This document shows positions 24,524 to 33,285 of a stretch of DNA of 43,241 bases, piece after piece. Position numbers and translations under genes: made by a program. Numbering within the stretch: position 1 is the first letter of the stretch; each line of letters starts with the position of its first letter. The notes beneath the pieces were generated by a model. It worked only from the letters and a program-made list of their open reading frames with translations, made no database searches and was not told the DNA's origin. The stretch is from Clostridia bacterium (GTDB lineage Bacteria; Bacillota; Clostridia; Peptostreptococcales; Anaerovoracaceae): the NCBI GenBank assembly GCA_024689085.1, contig JAILDT010000069.1:1-43241 (forward strand). Reading direction: 5' to 3'.

Positions 24524-26455
24524 TTATGATTCCTCCTTCTGTTTTAGAACAATGGCTGACAAGGCCGGAAGCGCCAGTTCGATATGACGTTCATATCCGT
24601 TCCAGCCGTCAGGTAATACTTCATATATCTGGGCGGTCCGCTTGCCGCTGCCGCCGTAATCGAATGCATCTGTATCTATGACCGGTATGTATGCTTTCGC
24701 ATCAGGCACGCCCACTTTGTAGTGTGGCAGATCTCTGCCGGAAAGGTTGAGGCAGATGACCAGAGGGCTGCCCGCAGCAGTTTCCGCTGCTTTTGCATCC
24801 GGACACTTCCGAATGAACGTGATGACGTTGTCGTTGATGTTGCCGCCGTCGATCCACTGGAAGCCTTCCGGCACATCGTCTCCGTTCCAGAGGGCCGGTT
24901 CGCGCAGATACATGCAGTTCAGATCGCGGATGTATTCCTGAATCTGCCGATGCTTGTCGTAGTCCAGCAGGAGCCAGTCGAGTCCCTGGCTCTCGTTCCA
25001 CTCGATGAACTGGGCGAACTCTGTGCCCATGAAGGTGAGCTTCTTGCCCGGATGGGTGATCATGTAGGCCATAAAGGTCCTGAAACCTGCGAACTTGCTG
25101 TCGTAATCGCCCGGCATTTTGTCCAGCAGGGACTTCTTGCCGTGCACAACCTCGTCGTGGGAAACCGGCAGGATGAAGTTTTCGCTCCATGCATAGTCCA
25201 GGGAGAAGATCAGCCTGCCGTGGATGTCTCTGCGGAAGAGGGGATCCGTCTCGAAATACTCCAGCTCGTCGTTCATCCAGCCCATGTTCCACTTGAAGTT
25301 GAAGCCAAGTCCGCCGTCATGAGGCGGTTTGGTGATCATCGGGAACGCTGTGGATTCCTCCGCGACGGTAACGACGCCAGGGAAGTTCATCAGTACGTCC
25401 TGATTCATCCGCTGGAGGAATTTGATAGCCTCCAGATTCTCCACGCCGCCGTTTTCGTTTGGTGTCCATTCGCCATCCTCGCGGCCGTAGTTCAGATAGA
25501 TCATAGCTGCGACAGCGTCCACCCGCAGTCCGTCTGCGTGGAACTGCTCGCACCAGTAGAAGGCGTTGGAGACCAGGAAGCTGATGACTTCCGGTCTGCC
25601 AAAGTCGAAGGAGAGGGTCCCCCAGCCCTTGTGCTCAGCCTTCAGTTTGTCAGTGTATTCATATAACGGCTGTCCGTCGAAACTGGCCAGCCCGTATTCG
25701 TCTTTTGGGAAGTGGGCCGGAACCCAGTCCATGATCACGCCGATGTCGTTTCTGTGCGCCGTGTCGATCAGGTACTTCAGATCCTCCGGTCTGCCGTAGC
25801 GGGACGTCGGGCTGAAGTAGCCAGTGACCTGATAGCCCCAGGATCCGTCGAATGGATGCTCCATGACAGGCAAAAGCTCGATGTGGGTGTAGCCCATGGC
25901 TTTGACGTAGTCGATGAGGGAATCCGCTGTCTCGCGGTAGGTAAAGACGCGACCGCCTTCGTGGCGCCGCCAGGATCCCAGATGCACTTCGTAGATGTTG
26001 ACAGGGGACTTGTAGATGTTACGGCTTTTGCGCTGTTGCATCCAGGCATCGTCCGCCCATGGGAACCCTTCGCGCATGTCGTAGATGATGGATGCCCGCT
26101 GGCTGTGCGGCGTCGCGCCGTTCTCTGAGAAGAAAGCGTAAGGGTCGGCCTTCCAGACAGTGCGCGTTTCGCCGCCGGCGTGGTCAGCTGTAACGGCGAA
26201 CTTGTAGAGCTCGTCGGCCTTTGCGCCGGGAACGAAAGCCTCCCAGATTTCATGATCATCTTCCAGCGGCCGCATCGGGTGCGCGGAACTGTCCCAGTCG
26301 TTGAATGATCCAACGACTGCGATTGCCTTTGCGCGCGGGGCCCAGACACGGAAGCGTACGCCGTCATCCGTGACGTGTGCGCCGAGGAATTCATATGATC
26401 TGTAGTTTGCTCCGTGGTGGAACAGATATTTGTGTTCTGAAATATTCTGATTCAT
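24524..26455 (-). CDS. glgB: 1,4-alpha-glucan branching enzyme
   Basis: 643-residue GH13 enzyme that adds alpha-1,6 branches to glycogen. A CBM48 domain (residues about 25-120, GVRFRVWAPRAKAIAVVGSFNDWD) precedes the barrel with the marker HIELLPVMEHPFDGSWGYQVTGYF. The nucleophile is in GLRVDAVAAMIY, the acid glutamate in VTVAEEST, and the last aspartate in LPVSHDEVVHGK. The C-terminal all-beta domain ends the protein. GGGGTGAT precedes the ATG at 26455. First gene of the minus-strand operon glgB-glgC-glgD-GH13-pgm, divergent from glgA. Confidence 0.96.
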   Translation of the reverse strand: MNQNISEHKYLFHHGANYRSYEFLGAHVTDDGVRFRVWAPRAKAIAVVGSFNDWDSSAHPMRPLEDDHEIWEAFVPGAKADELYKFAVTADHAGGETRTVWKADPYAFFSENGATPHSQRASIIYDMREGFPWADDAWMQQRKSRNIYKSPVNIYEVHLGSWRRHEGGRVFTYRETADSLIDYVKAMGYTHIELLPVMEHPFDGSWGYQVTGYFSPTSRYGRPEDLKYLIDTAHRNDIGVIMDWVPAHFPKDEYGLASFDGQPLYEYTDKLKAEHKGWGTLSFDFGRPEVISFLVSNAFYWCEQFHADGLRVDAVAAMIYLNYGREDGEWTPNENGGVENLEAIKFLQRMNQDVLMNFPGVVTVAEESTAFPMITKPPHDGGLGFNFKWNMGWMNDELEYFETDPLFRRDIHGRLIFSLDYAWSENFILPVSHDEVVHGKKSLLDKMPGDYDSKFAGFRTFMAYMITHPGKKLTFMGTEFAQFIEWNESQGLDWLLLDYDKHRQIQEYIRDLNCMYLREPALWNGDDVPEGFQWIDGGNINDNVITFIRKCPDAKAAETAAGSPLVICLNLSGRDLPHYKVGVPDAKAYIPVIDTDAFDYGGSGKRTAQIYEVLPDGWNGYERHIELALPALSAIVLKQKEES

Positions 26456-26485
26456 TTGACATCACCCCAGGGTATACCTATTTAA

Positions 26486-26514
26486 ATATTACTCTTTTTT
26501 GTCGGAAGATTCAA
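26486..26514 (-). promoter_or_regulatory. Promoter of glgBCD operon
   Basis: Minus strand TTGAAT, exactly 17 bases, TAATAT. The start would be near 26479, about 24 bases before the glgB ATG. Confidence 0.6.
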
Positions 26515-26630
26515 CCGATTGGGCAGGAAGGAGGAAGTATTTTCATTGTTCAAACAGGTGGATTATTGGCGCGGTTTGTGGCAAAATAAAAGATAAGTTG
26601 TTAGAAGACTGAAAAAACAGATAAAGAATC

Positions 26631-28073
26631 ATGGCTAAAAAAGCAACCAATAAAAAGATGAAAACAAAAGTACTCTTCGCCTCCCCGGAGGTCATGCCCT
26701 TCGGCGGCACCGGCGGACTGGGAGAAGTGGCAGGATCGATGCCGCGCGAGGTGAACAGGATGCGGGGCTCCGGCGTGGAGTGCCGCGTCATCATGCCATT
26801 GTATGGCTCGGTGAAGGAAGAGTTTCGCAAGAAGATGAAGTTCCTCGGCAGCAAGCAGATTCCGGTCGCCTGGCGCGGTCAGTACATGGGCATCTTTGAG
26901 CTTAAGAAGGACGGCGTGGTCTATTACTTCGTCGACAATGAGTATTATTTCAAACGCGGCGGTTTATACGGTTTTGGCGATGACTGCGAGCGGTTTTCCT
27001 TCTTCAGCCGCGCCGTGATCGAGAGTGCGGATATCACAGGGTTCGAGCCTGATATCATCCATGCCAACGACTGGCAGACAGCGCTGGCGGTGGTCTTCGC
27101 CAAAACGATATACAAGAGCAAAGGCATCAAGACGGTGTTCACTGTCCACAATGTAGAATACCAGGGCAGGTACGGTACGGAAGTGCTGCATGACTGCATC
27201 GGCCTGGACGGGAAGGATAATCATTTCCTGTTGCATGACGGCGACGTCAACCTCATGAAAGGGGCCATTGAACTTTGCGACAGGTTCACGACGGTCAGCC
27301 CGACCTATGCGAGGGAGCTGACCTATCCCGTCAGCGCATTCGGTCTGGACGGGGTGATCCGCAGCAACGCGCACAAGATGATCGGTATTCTGAACGGCAT
27401 CGATACGGTTTCCTATGACCCGCAGAATGATCCGTTCGTTGCAGCGTCTTACAGCGCAGAAAAACTGCAGGGAAAGAAGAAGTGCAAGCGTGCGCTGCAG
27501 AATGATCTGGGACTGCCGGAAAGTGATGCGCCGATGCTGACCATGATCACCCGGCTCGTAGCGCCGAAGGGCGTCGACATCGTTGCCGAAATGATCGACA
27601 ATCTGCTATATCACAGCGAAGTGCAGTTCGTCATGCTGGGAACCGGCGACAGAAAATACGAAGACTTCTTCCGGCAGCTGCAGGAGCGTCATCCGGATCA
27701 GGTGCGTTCGCTGATTGAATTCAATACGGCGACAGCGCACAAAATCTACGCAGGCGGAGACATCTTCCTTATGCCGTCCAGAAGTGAGGCCTGCGGGCTG
27801 GCGCAGATGATCGCCTGCCGTTACGGCAACGTGCCGATCGTCAGGCTGACGGGAGGGCTGGCGGATTCCATCCACGAATGGGACGGCGAAGAAGGAAATG
27901 GATACACCTTCTACGACTTCAATGGAACCGAGCTTTCGTACGTTGTAGGCAGGGCGCTTGATCTGTACAGCCACAAAATCAAGTGGCGCAGGCTGGTGAG
28001 ACACATCCTCGACGAGGATTTCTCCTGGGCAAAAGCAGCGATAGTCTATCACCGCATGTATGCGGAACTATAA
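26631..28073 (+). CDS. glgA: Glycogen synthase (ADP-glucose)
   Basis: 480-residue GT5 glycosyltransferase that extends alpha-1,4-glucan from ADP-glucose. Family segments are FASPEVMPFGGTGGLGEVAGSMP (residues 16-38), HANDWQTAL, TVHNVEYQG, GILNGID, and the C-terminal PSRSEACGLAQMIACRYG with VRLTGGLADSI. The KTGGL lysine of E. coli GlgA is glycine here (G26 in GGTGGL), and EPCGL is EACGL. Neither would by itself exclude activity, as relatives vary. The start is uncertain: no clear Shine-Dalgarno lies near 26631, nor near the in-frame ATG at 26658. glgP follows 28 bases later, probably on the same transcript. Confidence 0.93.
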   Translation: MAKKATNKKMKTKVLFASPEVMPFGGTGGLGEVAGSMPREVNRMRGSGVECRVIMPLYGSVKEEFRKKMKFLGSKQIPVAWRGQYMGIFELKKDGVVYYFVDNEYYFKRGGLYGFGDDCERFSFFSRAVIESADITGFEPDIIHANDWQTALAVVFAKTIYKSKGIKTVFTVHNVEYQGRYGTEVLHDCIGLDGKDNHFLLHDGDVNLMKGAIELCDRFTTVSPTYARELTYPVSAFGLDGVIRSNAHKMIGILNGIDTVSYDPQNDPFVAASYSAEKLQGKKKCKRALQNDLGLPESDAPMLTMITRLVAPKGVDIVAEMIDNLLYHSEVQFVMLGTGDRKYEDFFRQLQERHPDQVRSLIEFNTATAHKIYAGGDIFLMPSRSEACGLAQMIACRYGNVPIVRLTGGLADSIHEWDGEEGNGYTFYDFNGTELSYVVGRALDLYSHKIKWRRLVRHILDEDFSWAKAAIVYHRMYAEL

Positions 28074-28101
28074 ATAATAACCAATAGGATAAGGGTTACA
28101 C

Positions 28102-30540
28102 ATGGAAAACAGAGAACAATTCATCAACGAACTGAACGATTATCTGGAGGACAGTCTCCATACGGATTTTGAAGAAGCAACGCCGGAGCAGATATACAAG
28201 GCGCTGGCGCGGATCGTCAACGGTCAGCTCAAGCACCGCTACTTCGAATTCAGGAAGAAGAAGAACAGGACAGAAACGATCTCGGCCGGAAAGAAAAAGA
28301 TCTACTACATCAGCATGGAATTCCTCATGGGGCAGTCGCTGAAGAACGCTCTTTACTGTCTCGATGAAACAGAGATGGTCAGGGAGCTCGTCGAGGGCAG
28401 GGGGTTGACTTTGGACGAAATCTTTGATTGCGAGCCTGATGCGGGACTGGGCAACGGCGGTCTGGGAAGACTGGCTGCGTGCTTTTTATCCGCCATGGCG
28501 ACGGGCAATTACGACGCCACAGGCTTTTCGCTACGGTATGAATATGGACTGTTCAGACAGAAGATCGAGGATGGCTGGCAGGTAGAACTGCCGGACAACT
28601 GGATTCCGGGCGGCGGCGTCTGGCTCAACAAGAGAGACGACGATCCGTTCTATGTGCAGTTTTACGGAAGATACAACGAGTGGTGGGATGAGAAGGGACT
28701 GCAGTTCTCGCTGGACGAGGCGCAGACCGTCAAAGCGATTCCGTACGATATGTACGTGCCGGGCGCAGACAACGGATCTGTCGAAAAGCTGAGACTCTGG
28801 AGAGCTATCGACTCCGAAGGTTTCGACATGAAAAGCTTCAACAGCGGCGACTTTACGAAAGCAGCCCAGAGGAATAACAGAGCGGAAGCGATCACCAAAG
28901 TGCTCTATCCGCCTGACAATATCGAGGAAGGCAAGGAACTGAGACTGAAGCAGCAGTACTTTATGGTATCCGCATCCTGTCAGAACATCGTCCGCGACCA
29001 CATGCAGCTGCATAAGACGCTGGACAACTTCCATCTGACCAATGCAATCCATATCAACGACACACATCCGGCGCTCTGTATTCCGGAGCTCATGAGAATT
29101 TTCATGGACGATTACGGATGCTCCTGGGACTACGCCTGGGAACGCGTCGTCGGTTCTGTTTCCTATACGAACCATACGGTTCTGGCGGAAGCGCTGGAGA
29201 AGTGGAAGACGTCACAGGTGCAGGCGCTCATGCCGCGTGTATTCTCCATCATTTCCGAGATCGACCGCAGGTTCCGCATTGGTATGTATGCGAAATTCCC
29301 GGGCGATCACGGCAAGGTCGACTACACAGCCGTACTGGGCAACGGGCAGGTCCGCATGGCGAATCTGTCTGTCATCGGATCCCACAAAGTCAACGGTGTC
29401 TCTGCGCTCCACTCACAGATCTTAAAGGATGACCTGTTCCACGATTTCTGGCTGGCAACGCCGGACAAGTTCACCAACGTTACCAACGGCATCGCCTACA
29501 GACGCTGGCTCTGTCAGTCCAATCCGGAGCTGGCCCGGCTGATCGACGATTGTATCGGAACAGATTACCGTCATGATGACCGCAGACTGGAGGATTTCTT
29601 CCGGTTCCGCGAAGACGCAGTGGTTCATGAGAGACTGGAAAAAATCAAATATGAAAACAAGGCCCGCTTTGCGGATAAAGTGAAGAAGAATTCCGGCATC
29701 GCCATCGACCCGGATTCCATTTTCATTGTCCAGGCGAAAAGGCTGCATGAATACAAACGCCAGCTGATGAACGCCCTGCGCATCATCAGCCGTTATCAGA
29801 TGCTGAAGGATGATCCTGACATGGAGATGAGACCGGAGACCTATCTCTTCGCTGCAAAAGCAGCCCCGAGCTACTACCTGGCCAAGGAGGTCATACAGCT
29901 CATCTGCAAACTGAGTGAAGAGATTGAACGCAATCCGAAGATCTCATCCAAGCTCAAGGTCGTCTTCCTGGAGAACTACAGCGTCTCCATGGCGGAAGGT
30001 CTCATGCCGGCAACGGAAATCTCTGAGCAGATCTCGCTGGCCGGCAAGGAAGCCAGCGGTACCGGCAACATGAAGATGATGATCAACGGCGCGGTGACCA
30101 TCGGCACGCTGGACGGCGCCAACGTGGAAATCCGGGAGGCTGTCGGACCGGACAGCATCTTCATCTTCGGCAAGAAGGAGCACGAGGTGCGGGAAGTACT
30201 GCAGCAGGGCTACAGCGCATACGATATCTATGAGAAGGATCCGGTTCTGAAGCGGGCGGTGGATGCACTCCCGAAAGGATTTGCGGGAAAGAGCTTCGAT
30301 ATCCTGAACGACTATCTGCTGATGCCGTCTTACAGCATCGCAGACCCGTACATGTGTCTGCTTGATTTCGCAGATTACTGCAGGGCCCACGACGATATCC
30401 AGGCGGCCTACGAAGACAGAAAGAGGTGGAACACCATGTCCATCGAGAACATCGCCAAGGCAGCCCGGTTTGCTGCGGACCGCAGCATCCGCGATTATGC
30501 GGACAGAATCTGGAATACGACGCCGGTCACAGATCAATAA
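28102..30540 (+). CDS. glgP: Glycogen phosphorylase
   Basis: 812-residue GT35 enzyme that releases glucose-1-phosphate from glycogen with phosphate. The length is that of the standard family. Seen are YYISMEFLMGQSLKNAL near residue 70, LGNGGLGRLAACFLSAMA near 117, KRLHEYKRQLMNAL near 550, and the PLP-lysine region GTGNMKMMINGAVTIGTLDGANVEI near 655. AGGATAAGGG precedes the ATG. It follows glgA by 28 bases, so synthesis and breakdown enzymes share a transcript, with control likely at the enzyme level. Cytoplasmic. Confidence 0.97.
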   Translation: MENREQFINELNDYLEDSLHTDFEEATPEQIYKALARIVNGQLKHRYFEFRKKKNRTETISAGKKKIYYISMEFLMGQSLKNALYCLDETEMVRELVEGRGLTLDEIFDCEPDAGLGNGGLGRLAACFLSAMATGNYDATGFSLRYEYGLFRQKIEDGWQVELPDNWIPGGGVWLNKRDDDPFYVQFYGRYNEWWDEKGLQFSLDEAQTVKAIPYDMYVPGADNGSVEKLRLWRAIDSEGFDMKSFNSGDFTKAAQRNNRAEAITKVLYPPDNIEEGKELRLKQQYFMVSASCQNIVRDHMQLHKTLDNFHLTNAIHINDTHPALCIPELMRIFMDDYGCSWDYAWERVVGSVSYTNHTVLAEALEKWKTSQVQALMPRVFSIISEIDRRFRIGMYAKFPGDHGKVDYTAVLGNGQVRMANLSVIGSHKVNGVSALHSQILKDDLFHDFWLATPDKFTNVTNGIAYRRWLCQSNPELARLIDDCIGTDYRHDDRRLEDFFRFREDAVVHERLEKIKYENKARFADKVKKNSGIAIDPDSIFIVQAKRLHEYKRQLMNALRIISRYQMLKDDPDMEMRPETYLFAAKAAPSYYLAKEVIQLICKLSEEIERNPKISSKLKVVFLENYSVSMAEGLMPATEISEQISLAGKEASGTGNMKMMINGAVTIGTLDGANVEIREAVGPDSIFIFGKKEHEVREVLQQGYSAYDIYEKDPVLKRAVDALPKGFAGKSFDILNDYLLMPSYSIADPYMCLLDFADYCRAHDDIQAAYEDRKRWNTMSIENIAKAARFAADRSIRDYADRIWNTTPVTDQ

Positions 30541-30566
30541 TTTATCTTTCTGTTCTGCTTTTTCTT

Positions 30567-30575
30567 TGATAGAAT
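30567..30575 (+). promoter_or_regulatory. Extended -10 promoter, leaderless start
   Basis: TGATAGAAT fits TGnTAnAAT. Only six bases (30576-30581) separate the -10 box from the ATG at 30582, so transcription should begin on the start codon. Confidence 0.5.
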
Positions 30576-30581
30576 ACGGAT

Positions 30582-31523
30582 ATGGGTAAACAACTACGCG
30601 GCACAATTATGCTATTCATGACAGCTCTCATTTGGGGAACTGCTTTTGTTGCGCAGAAAAGCGGCATGGATACGATGAGTCCGCTGGCGTTCAACGGCAT
30701 CCGTACGCTCATCGGAGGCATCGCGCTTCTGCCGGTCATCTACATTATGGGTAAGGTGGCAAAGAAAAAAGGCACCTACCATAAGGAGACTCCGCAAGAG
30801 AAAAAGACACTCTGGATCGGCGGCATCTGCTGCGGCCTTGCGCTCATGCTGGCCGGCAACATCCAGCAGGTCGGCATGTGCTATACATCGGCAGGCAAGA
30901 CAGGCTTCATCACAGCCCTGTATGTCATCCTTGTTCCGCTGCTCGGCCTGGTGATAGGGAAGAGGATCCGTCCGATTTTCTGGGCCTGTGTCGCGGCATC
31001 GGCAGTAGGCCTTTATCTGCTCTGCATCCCGGCGGAGGGCGGCTTCGGGCAGGTCAACAAGGGGGATCTAATCATCCTGCTCTGCTCGCTCATGTTCGCC
31101 TTCCATATACTCACCATCGATCACTTCTCGCCGAAGACGGACGGCGTCAAGATGTCCTGCATCCAGTTCTTTGTAGCGGGCGGGCTTTCCTGTATTCTGG
31201 CGATTTTTGTCGACCCGGCACTGGGATTTGCCCTTCCGGGCATGTCAAATATTCTGGCTTGCTGGTTCAACATTCTGTACGCCGGCATTATGTCATGCGG
31301 CGTAGCCTATACATTCCAGGTCGTTGCTCAGGCAGACGTGGAACCGACGCTGGCCTCCATGATTCTGTGTCTGGAGTCCGTCTTCGCCGTACTGGCGGGA
31401 GCCGTCATCCTCGGAGAGGCCATGGGAGCCAGAGAGATTATCGGATGCGCCCTCATGTTTGTGGCGATCGTTGTTGCGCAGCTTCCTTCGAAGGATCCGG
31501 CGGCGGAGATCGAGAAGCATTAA
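30582..31523 (+). CDS. EamA-family (DMT superfamily) transporter
   Basis: 313-residue inner-membrane protein with about ten hydrophobic helices in two EamA repeats (LFMTALIWGTAFVAQKSGMD at the start; LYAGIMSCGVAYTFQVVAQ and SMILCLESVFAVLAGAVILGEAMGAREIIG in the second half). The family exports amino acids, nucleosides or other metabolites; the substrate is not identifiable. No Shine-Dalgarno precedes the ATG, and the promoter position suggests a leaderless message. It is a monocistronic gene between glgP and bioY, ending in a hairpin terminator. A second, only distantly similar EamA gene lies at 32304. Confidence 0.87.
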   Translation: MGKQLRGTIMLFMTALIWGTAFVAQKSGMDTMSPLAFNGIRTLIGGIALLPVIYIMGKVAKKKGTYHKETPQEKKTLWIGGICCGLALMLAGNIQQVGMCYTSAGKTGFITALYVILVPLLGLVIGKRIRPIFWACVAASAVGLYLLCIPAEGGFGQVNKGDLIILLCSLMFAFHILTIDHFSPKTDGVKMSCIQFFVAGGLSCILAIFVDPALGFALPGMSNILACWFNILYAGIMSCGVAYTFQVVAQADVEPTLASMILCLESVFAVLAGAVILGEAMGAREIIGCALMFVAIVVAQLPSKDPAAEIEKH

Positions 31524-31555
31524 CAACAGGTATACAATTGCAAAAGCATCAAAAG

Positions 31556-31578
31556 AAGCGGCAGTCAATGCCGCTTTT
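31556..31578. terminator. Terminator between EamA gene and bioY
   Basis: AAGCGGCA-GTCAA-TGCCGCTT hairpin followed by TTTT on the plus strand; the opposite side is A-rich, so it may also end the converging bioY transcript. Confidence 0.75.
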
Positions 31579-31601
31579 ATAATGGACGTGAAGTGGTTTT
31601 G

Positions 31602-32159
31602 CTATTGGATGCCGATGCGGCTGAGGCGTTTCCGGACGGTCCGTCCCAGGAAAATCGCAATCACGATTTTAACGAGATCGAAGATGACGAACGGCAGCAC
31701 GCCGACAGCGAGCGCTGCCATGAAGGTCATTTCCGCGGAGTAAGCAAGCCAGGCTGTGCCGAAAGCGTAGAGGACAGCGAGCCCCAGAACCATGCCGAAG
31801 AACTGGATCACCACCTGATTGTAGAAACGGTGGATGAACCACCCGGCGATGAGTGCCATGAATATATAACCGATCATATATCCGCCGGTAGGGCCGGCAA
31901 GTTTGCCGATGCCGCCGGTGAACCCGGAAAACACAGGAACGCCCACTGCGCCAATCAGCAGATAAATCAGCAGGGACAGCGTTCCTTTTTTTGTGCCCAG
32001 GATGTAGACGCTTAAGAAAATGGCAAGGGGCACGAGGGATACGGGAACCGGGCCAATCGGGATCGTCAGAGGGCCCACCACGCAGGTGACTGCTGCCATA
32101 AGCGCAATCGACGTTAATGTATATGTTTTTGATGTCGTGTTCTGTGATGTCATTTCCAT
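31602..32159 (-). CDS. bioY: Biotin transporter BioY
   Basis: 185-residue membrane protein with about six helices, the S-component of a biotin ECF transporter. The family motifs GPLTIPIGPVPVSLVPLAIFLSVYILG, IYLLIGAVGVPVFSGFTGGIGKLAGPTGGYMIGYI and the C-terminal basic tail RTVRKRLSR are all seen. It can work alone or with the shared EcfAAT module, which is not in this window. AAGG lies six bases before the ATG at 32159. A BirA-like operator covers the predicted start of transcription, so repression by biotin-loaded BirA is likely. Confidence 0.95.
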   Translation of the reverse strand: MEMTSQNTTSKTYTLTSIALMAAVTCVVGPLTIPIGPVPVSLVPLAIFLSVYILGTKKGTLSLLIYLLIGAVGVPVFSGFTGGIGKLAGPTGGYMIGYIFMALIAGWFIHRFYNQVVIQFFGMVLGLAVLYAFGTAWLAYSAEMTFMAALAVGVLPFVIFDLVKIVIAIFLGRTVRKRLSRIGIQ

Positions 32160-32189
32160 ACGATACCTTACCCTGTGCAGGGCCCTCTG

Positions 32190-32220
32190 AAGTCAACAAT
32201 TAAATAGTGTTAGTTTACAA
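32190..32220 (-). promoter_or_regulatory. BirA-like operator upstream of bioY
   Basis: Minus strand TTGTAAAC, 15 bases, GTTGACTT. The Firmicute BirA site is TTGTTAAC-N15-GTTAACAA; the spacing is identical and the half-sites match at seven and five of eight positions. It overlaps the predicted transcription start, as expected for a repressor site. Confidence 0.55.
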
Positions 32221-32225
32221 TCGAA

Positions 32226-32254
32226 ATGTTAACATCTGAGGATACAATTGTCAA
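32226..32254 (-). promoter_or_regulatory. Promoter of bioY
   Basis: Minus strand TTGACA, 17 bases, TAACAT. The -35 box is perfect and the -10 box moderate. The predicted start near 32219 falls in the BirA-like site. Confidence 0.5.
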
Positions 32255-32288
32255 CCGGCAAAGCAGATTATTACTTTTGTCTGTGGGA

Positions 32289-32297
32289 TGATATAAT
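32289..32297 (+). promoter_or_regulatory. Extended -10 promoter, leaderless start
   Basis: TGATATAAT is a perfect extended -10 element. Six bases (32298-32303) separate it from the ATG at 32304, the same layout as the other EamA gene. Confidence 0.6.
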
Positions 32298-32303
32298 GCC
32301 ATT

Positions 32304-33224
32304 ATGAAAAAATTCGCGTTCATTTTACCGCTCCTGTCCGGCGTATGTTTCGGCTCGATCGGCATCTTTATAAGATTATTCAGCGAGGCAGGCTTTAACA
32401 ACATGGCGATTCTGGCGACCAGAAATGCGATTTCCGCGTTGTTGCTGTTCCTGTTTTTGTTTGTGTACGACAGGGATCTGCTGAAGTGCAGGCTGCGCGA
32501 TCTGCCGGTCCTGCTGGGCGGGGGATTCATCAGCATGACGCTGACCAATGTGTTCTATAACATCGCAGTGCTGAATCTGTCCCTGGGATTCGCGGGCGTC
32601 CTCATCGGGCTGTCGCCGGTGTATGTGGTTTTCATCGCTGCCTTCCTGTTCAGAGAAAGAATTACAGCGAGAAAGCTTCTGGGCATGGTGCTGGCCATCA
32701 TCGGTGTCACAATGGTAAGCGGCGTGATCGATCACGGCATTACGTTTACCGGACTCGGGCTGGCGGCCGGATTTCTGTCAGGGCTGTTCTACGGCATGAC
32801 CAGCATCTTCACAAAAGTGAGCATCGGCAGGGGATACAAGGGCTTGACCATCACGTTCTACGCAGTTCTGATCACAGCCATTACGACGGCTCCTTTCGCC
32901 AACTGGGGAACAGTCGCCGCGTATACGGCGGCCGCTCCGGTCTCCCATATCCTGCTCATGATCGGCCACGCGGTGGTCGGTGCCGCGCTGCCGTATCTCA
33001 TGCTCAACGTGTCGCTCCGTTTCATCGAGGCAGGCAAAGCCTCCATTCTGACATCCAGCGAACCGGTGGCCGCCATGCTGTTTGGCGCTTTTGTATACAG
33101 CGAGAAACTGTCAGTCATCTCGGTGTTGGGGATGGCGATTGCCGTTACGGCCTTCGGTATTATCAGCACAGGAAAAGGACAGAATGCAAAGTCAGGACAG
33201 CAGGAAAAACCGGGTGCCGAGTAA
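32304..33224 (+). CDS. EamA-family (DMT superfamily) transporter
   Basis: 306-residue membrane protein with about ten helices in two EamA repeats. It begins MKKFAFILPLLSGVCFGSIGIFIRLF; the second repeat includes GLFYGMTSIFTKVSI and SILTSSEPVAAMLFGAFVYSEKLS, a family signature. It probably exports a small metabolite, not identifiable from sequence. There is no Shine-Dalgarno; the -10 box sits six bases before the ATG, so the message should be leaderless. It is divergent from bioY, but there is no evidence that it carries biotin. A short polar tail ends the protein. Confidence 0.87.
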   Translation: MKKFAFILPLLSGVCFGSIGIFIRLFSEAGFNNMAILATRNAISALLLFLFLFVYDRDLLKCRLRDLPVLLGGGFISMTLTNVFYNIAVLNLSLGFAGVLIGLSPVYVVFIAAFLFRERITARKLLGMVLAIIGVTMVSGVIDHGITFTGLGLAAGFLSGLFYGMTSIFTKVSIGRGYKGLTITFYAVLITAITTAPFANWGTVAAYTAAAPVSHILLMIGHAVVGAALPYLMLNVSLRFIEAGKASILTSSEPVAAMLFGAFVYSEKLSVISVLGMAIAVTAFGIISTGKGQNAKSGQQEKPGAE

Positions 33225-33235
33225 AGGTTTTGTGC

Positions 33236-33263
33236 TTGATAAAAACGGCTTATGATTTATAAT
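33236..33263 (+). promoter_or_regulatory. Promoter of FTR-like / desulfoferrodoxin operon
   Basis: TTGATA, 16 bases, TATAAT. The -10 box is perfect. An imperfect dyad (33251-33270) overlaps it. Confidence 0.6.
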
Positions 33264-33270
33264 TAGCATA
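33251..33270 (+). promoter_or_regulatory. Imperfect dyad over the -10 box
   Basis: TATGATTTATAATTAGCATA has outer arms TATG and CATA plus scattered inner matches. Its AT-rich character and place recall PerR/Fur-type sites, but the match is weak. A redox or metal regulator is possible. Confidence 0.3.
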
Positions 33271-33285
33271 GAAGGAGGGATATGT

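Noticed and set aside
26548-26580. Sigma-54 type -24/-12 promoter upstream of glgA (TTGGCGCGGTTTGTGGC)
   Set aside because: The GG and GC pairs are 11 bases apart rather than 10 and the -12 TTGC is not matched.
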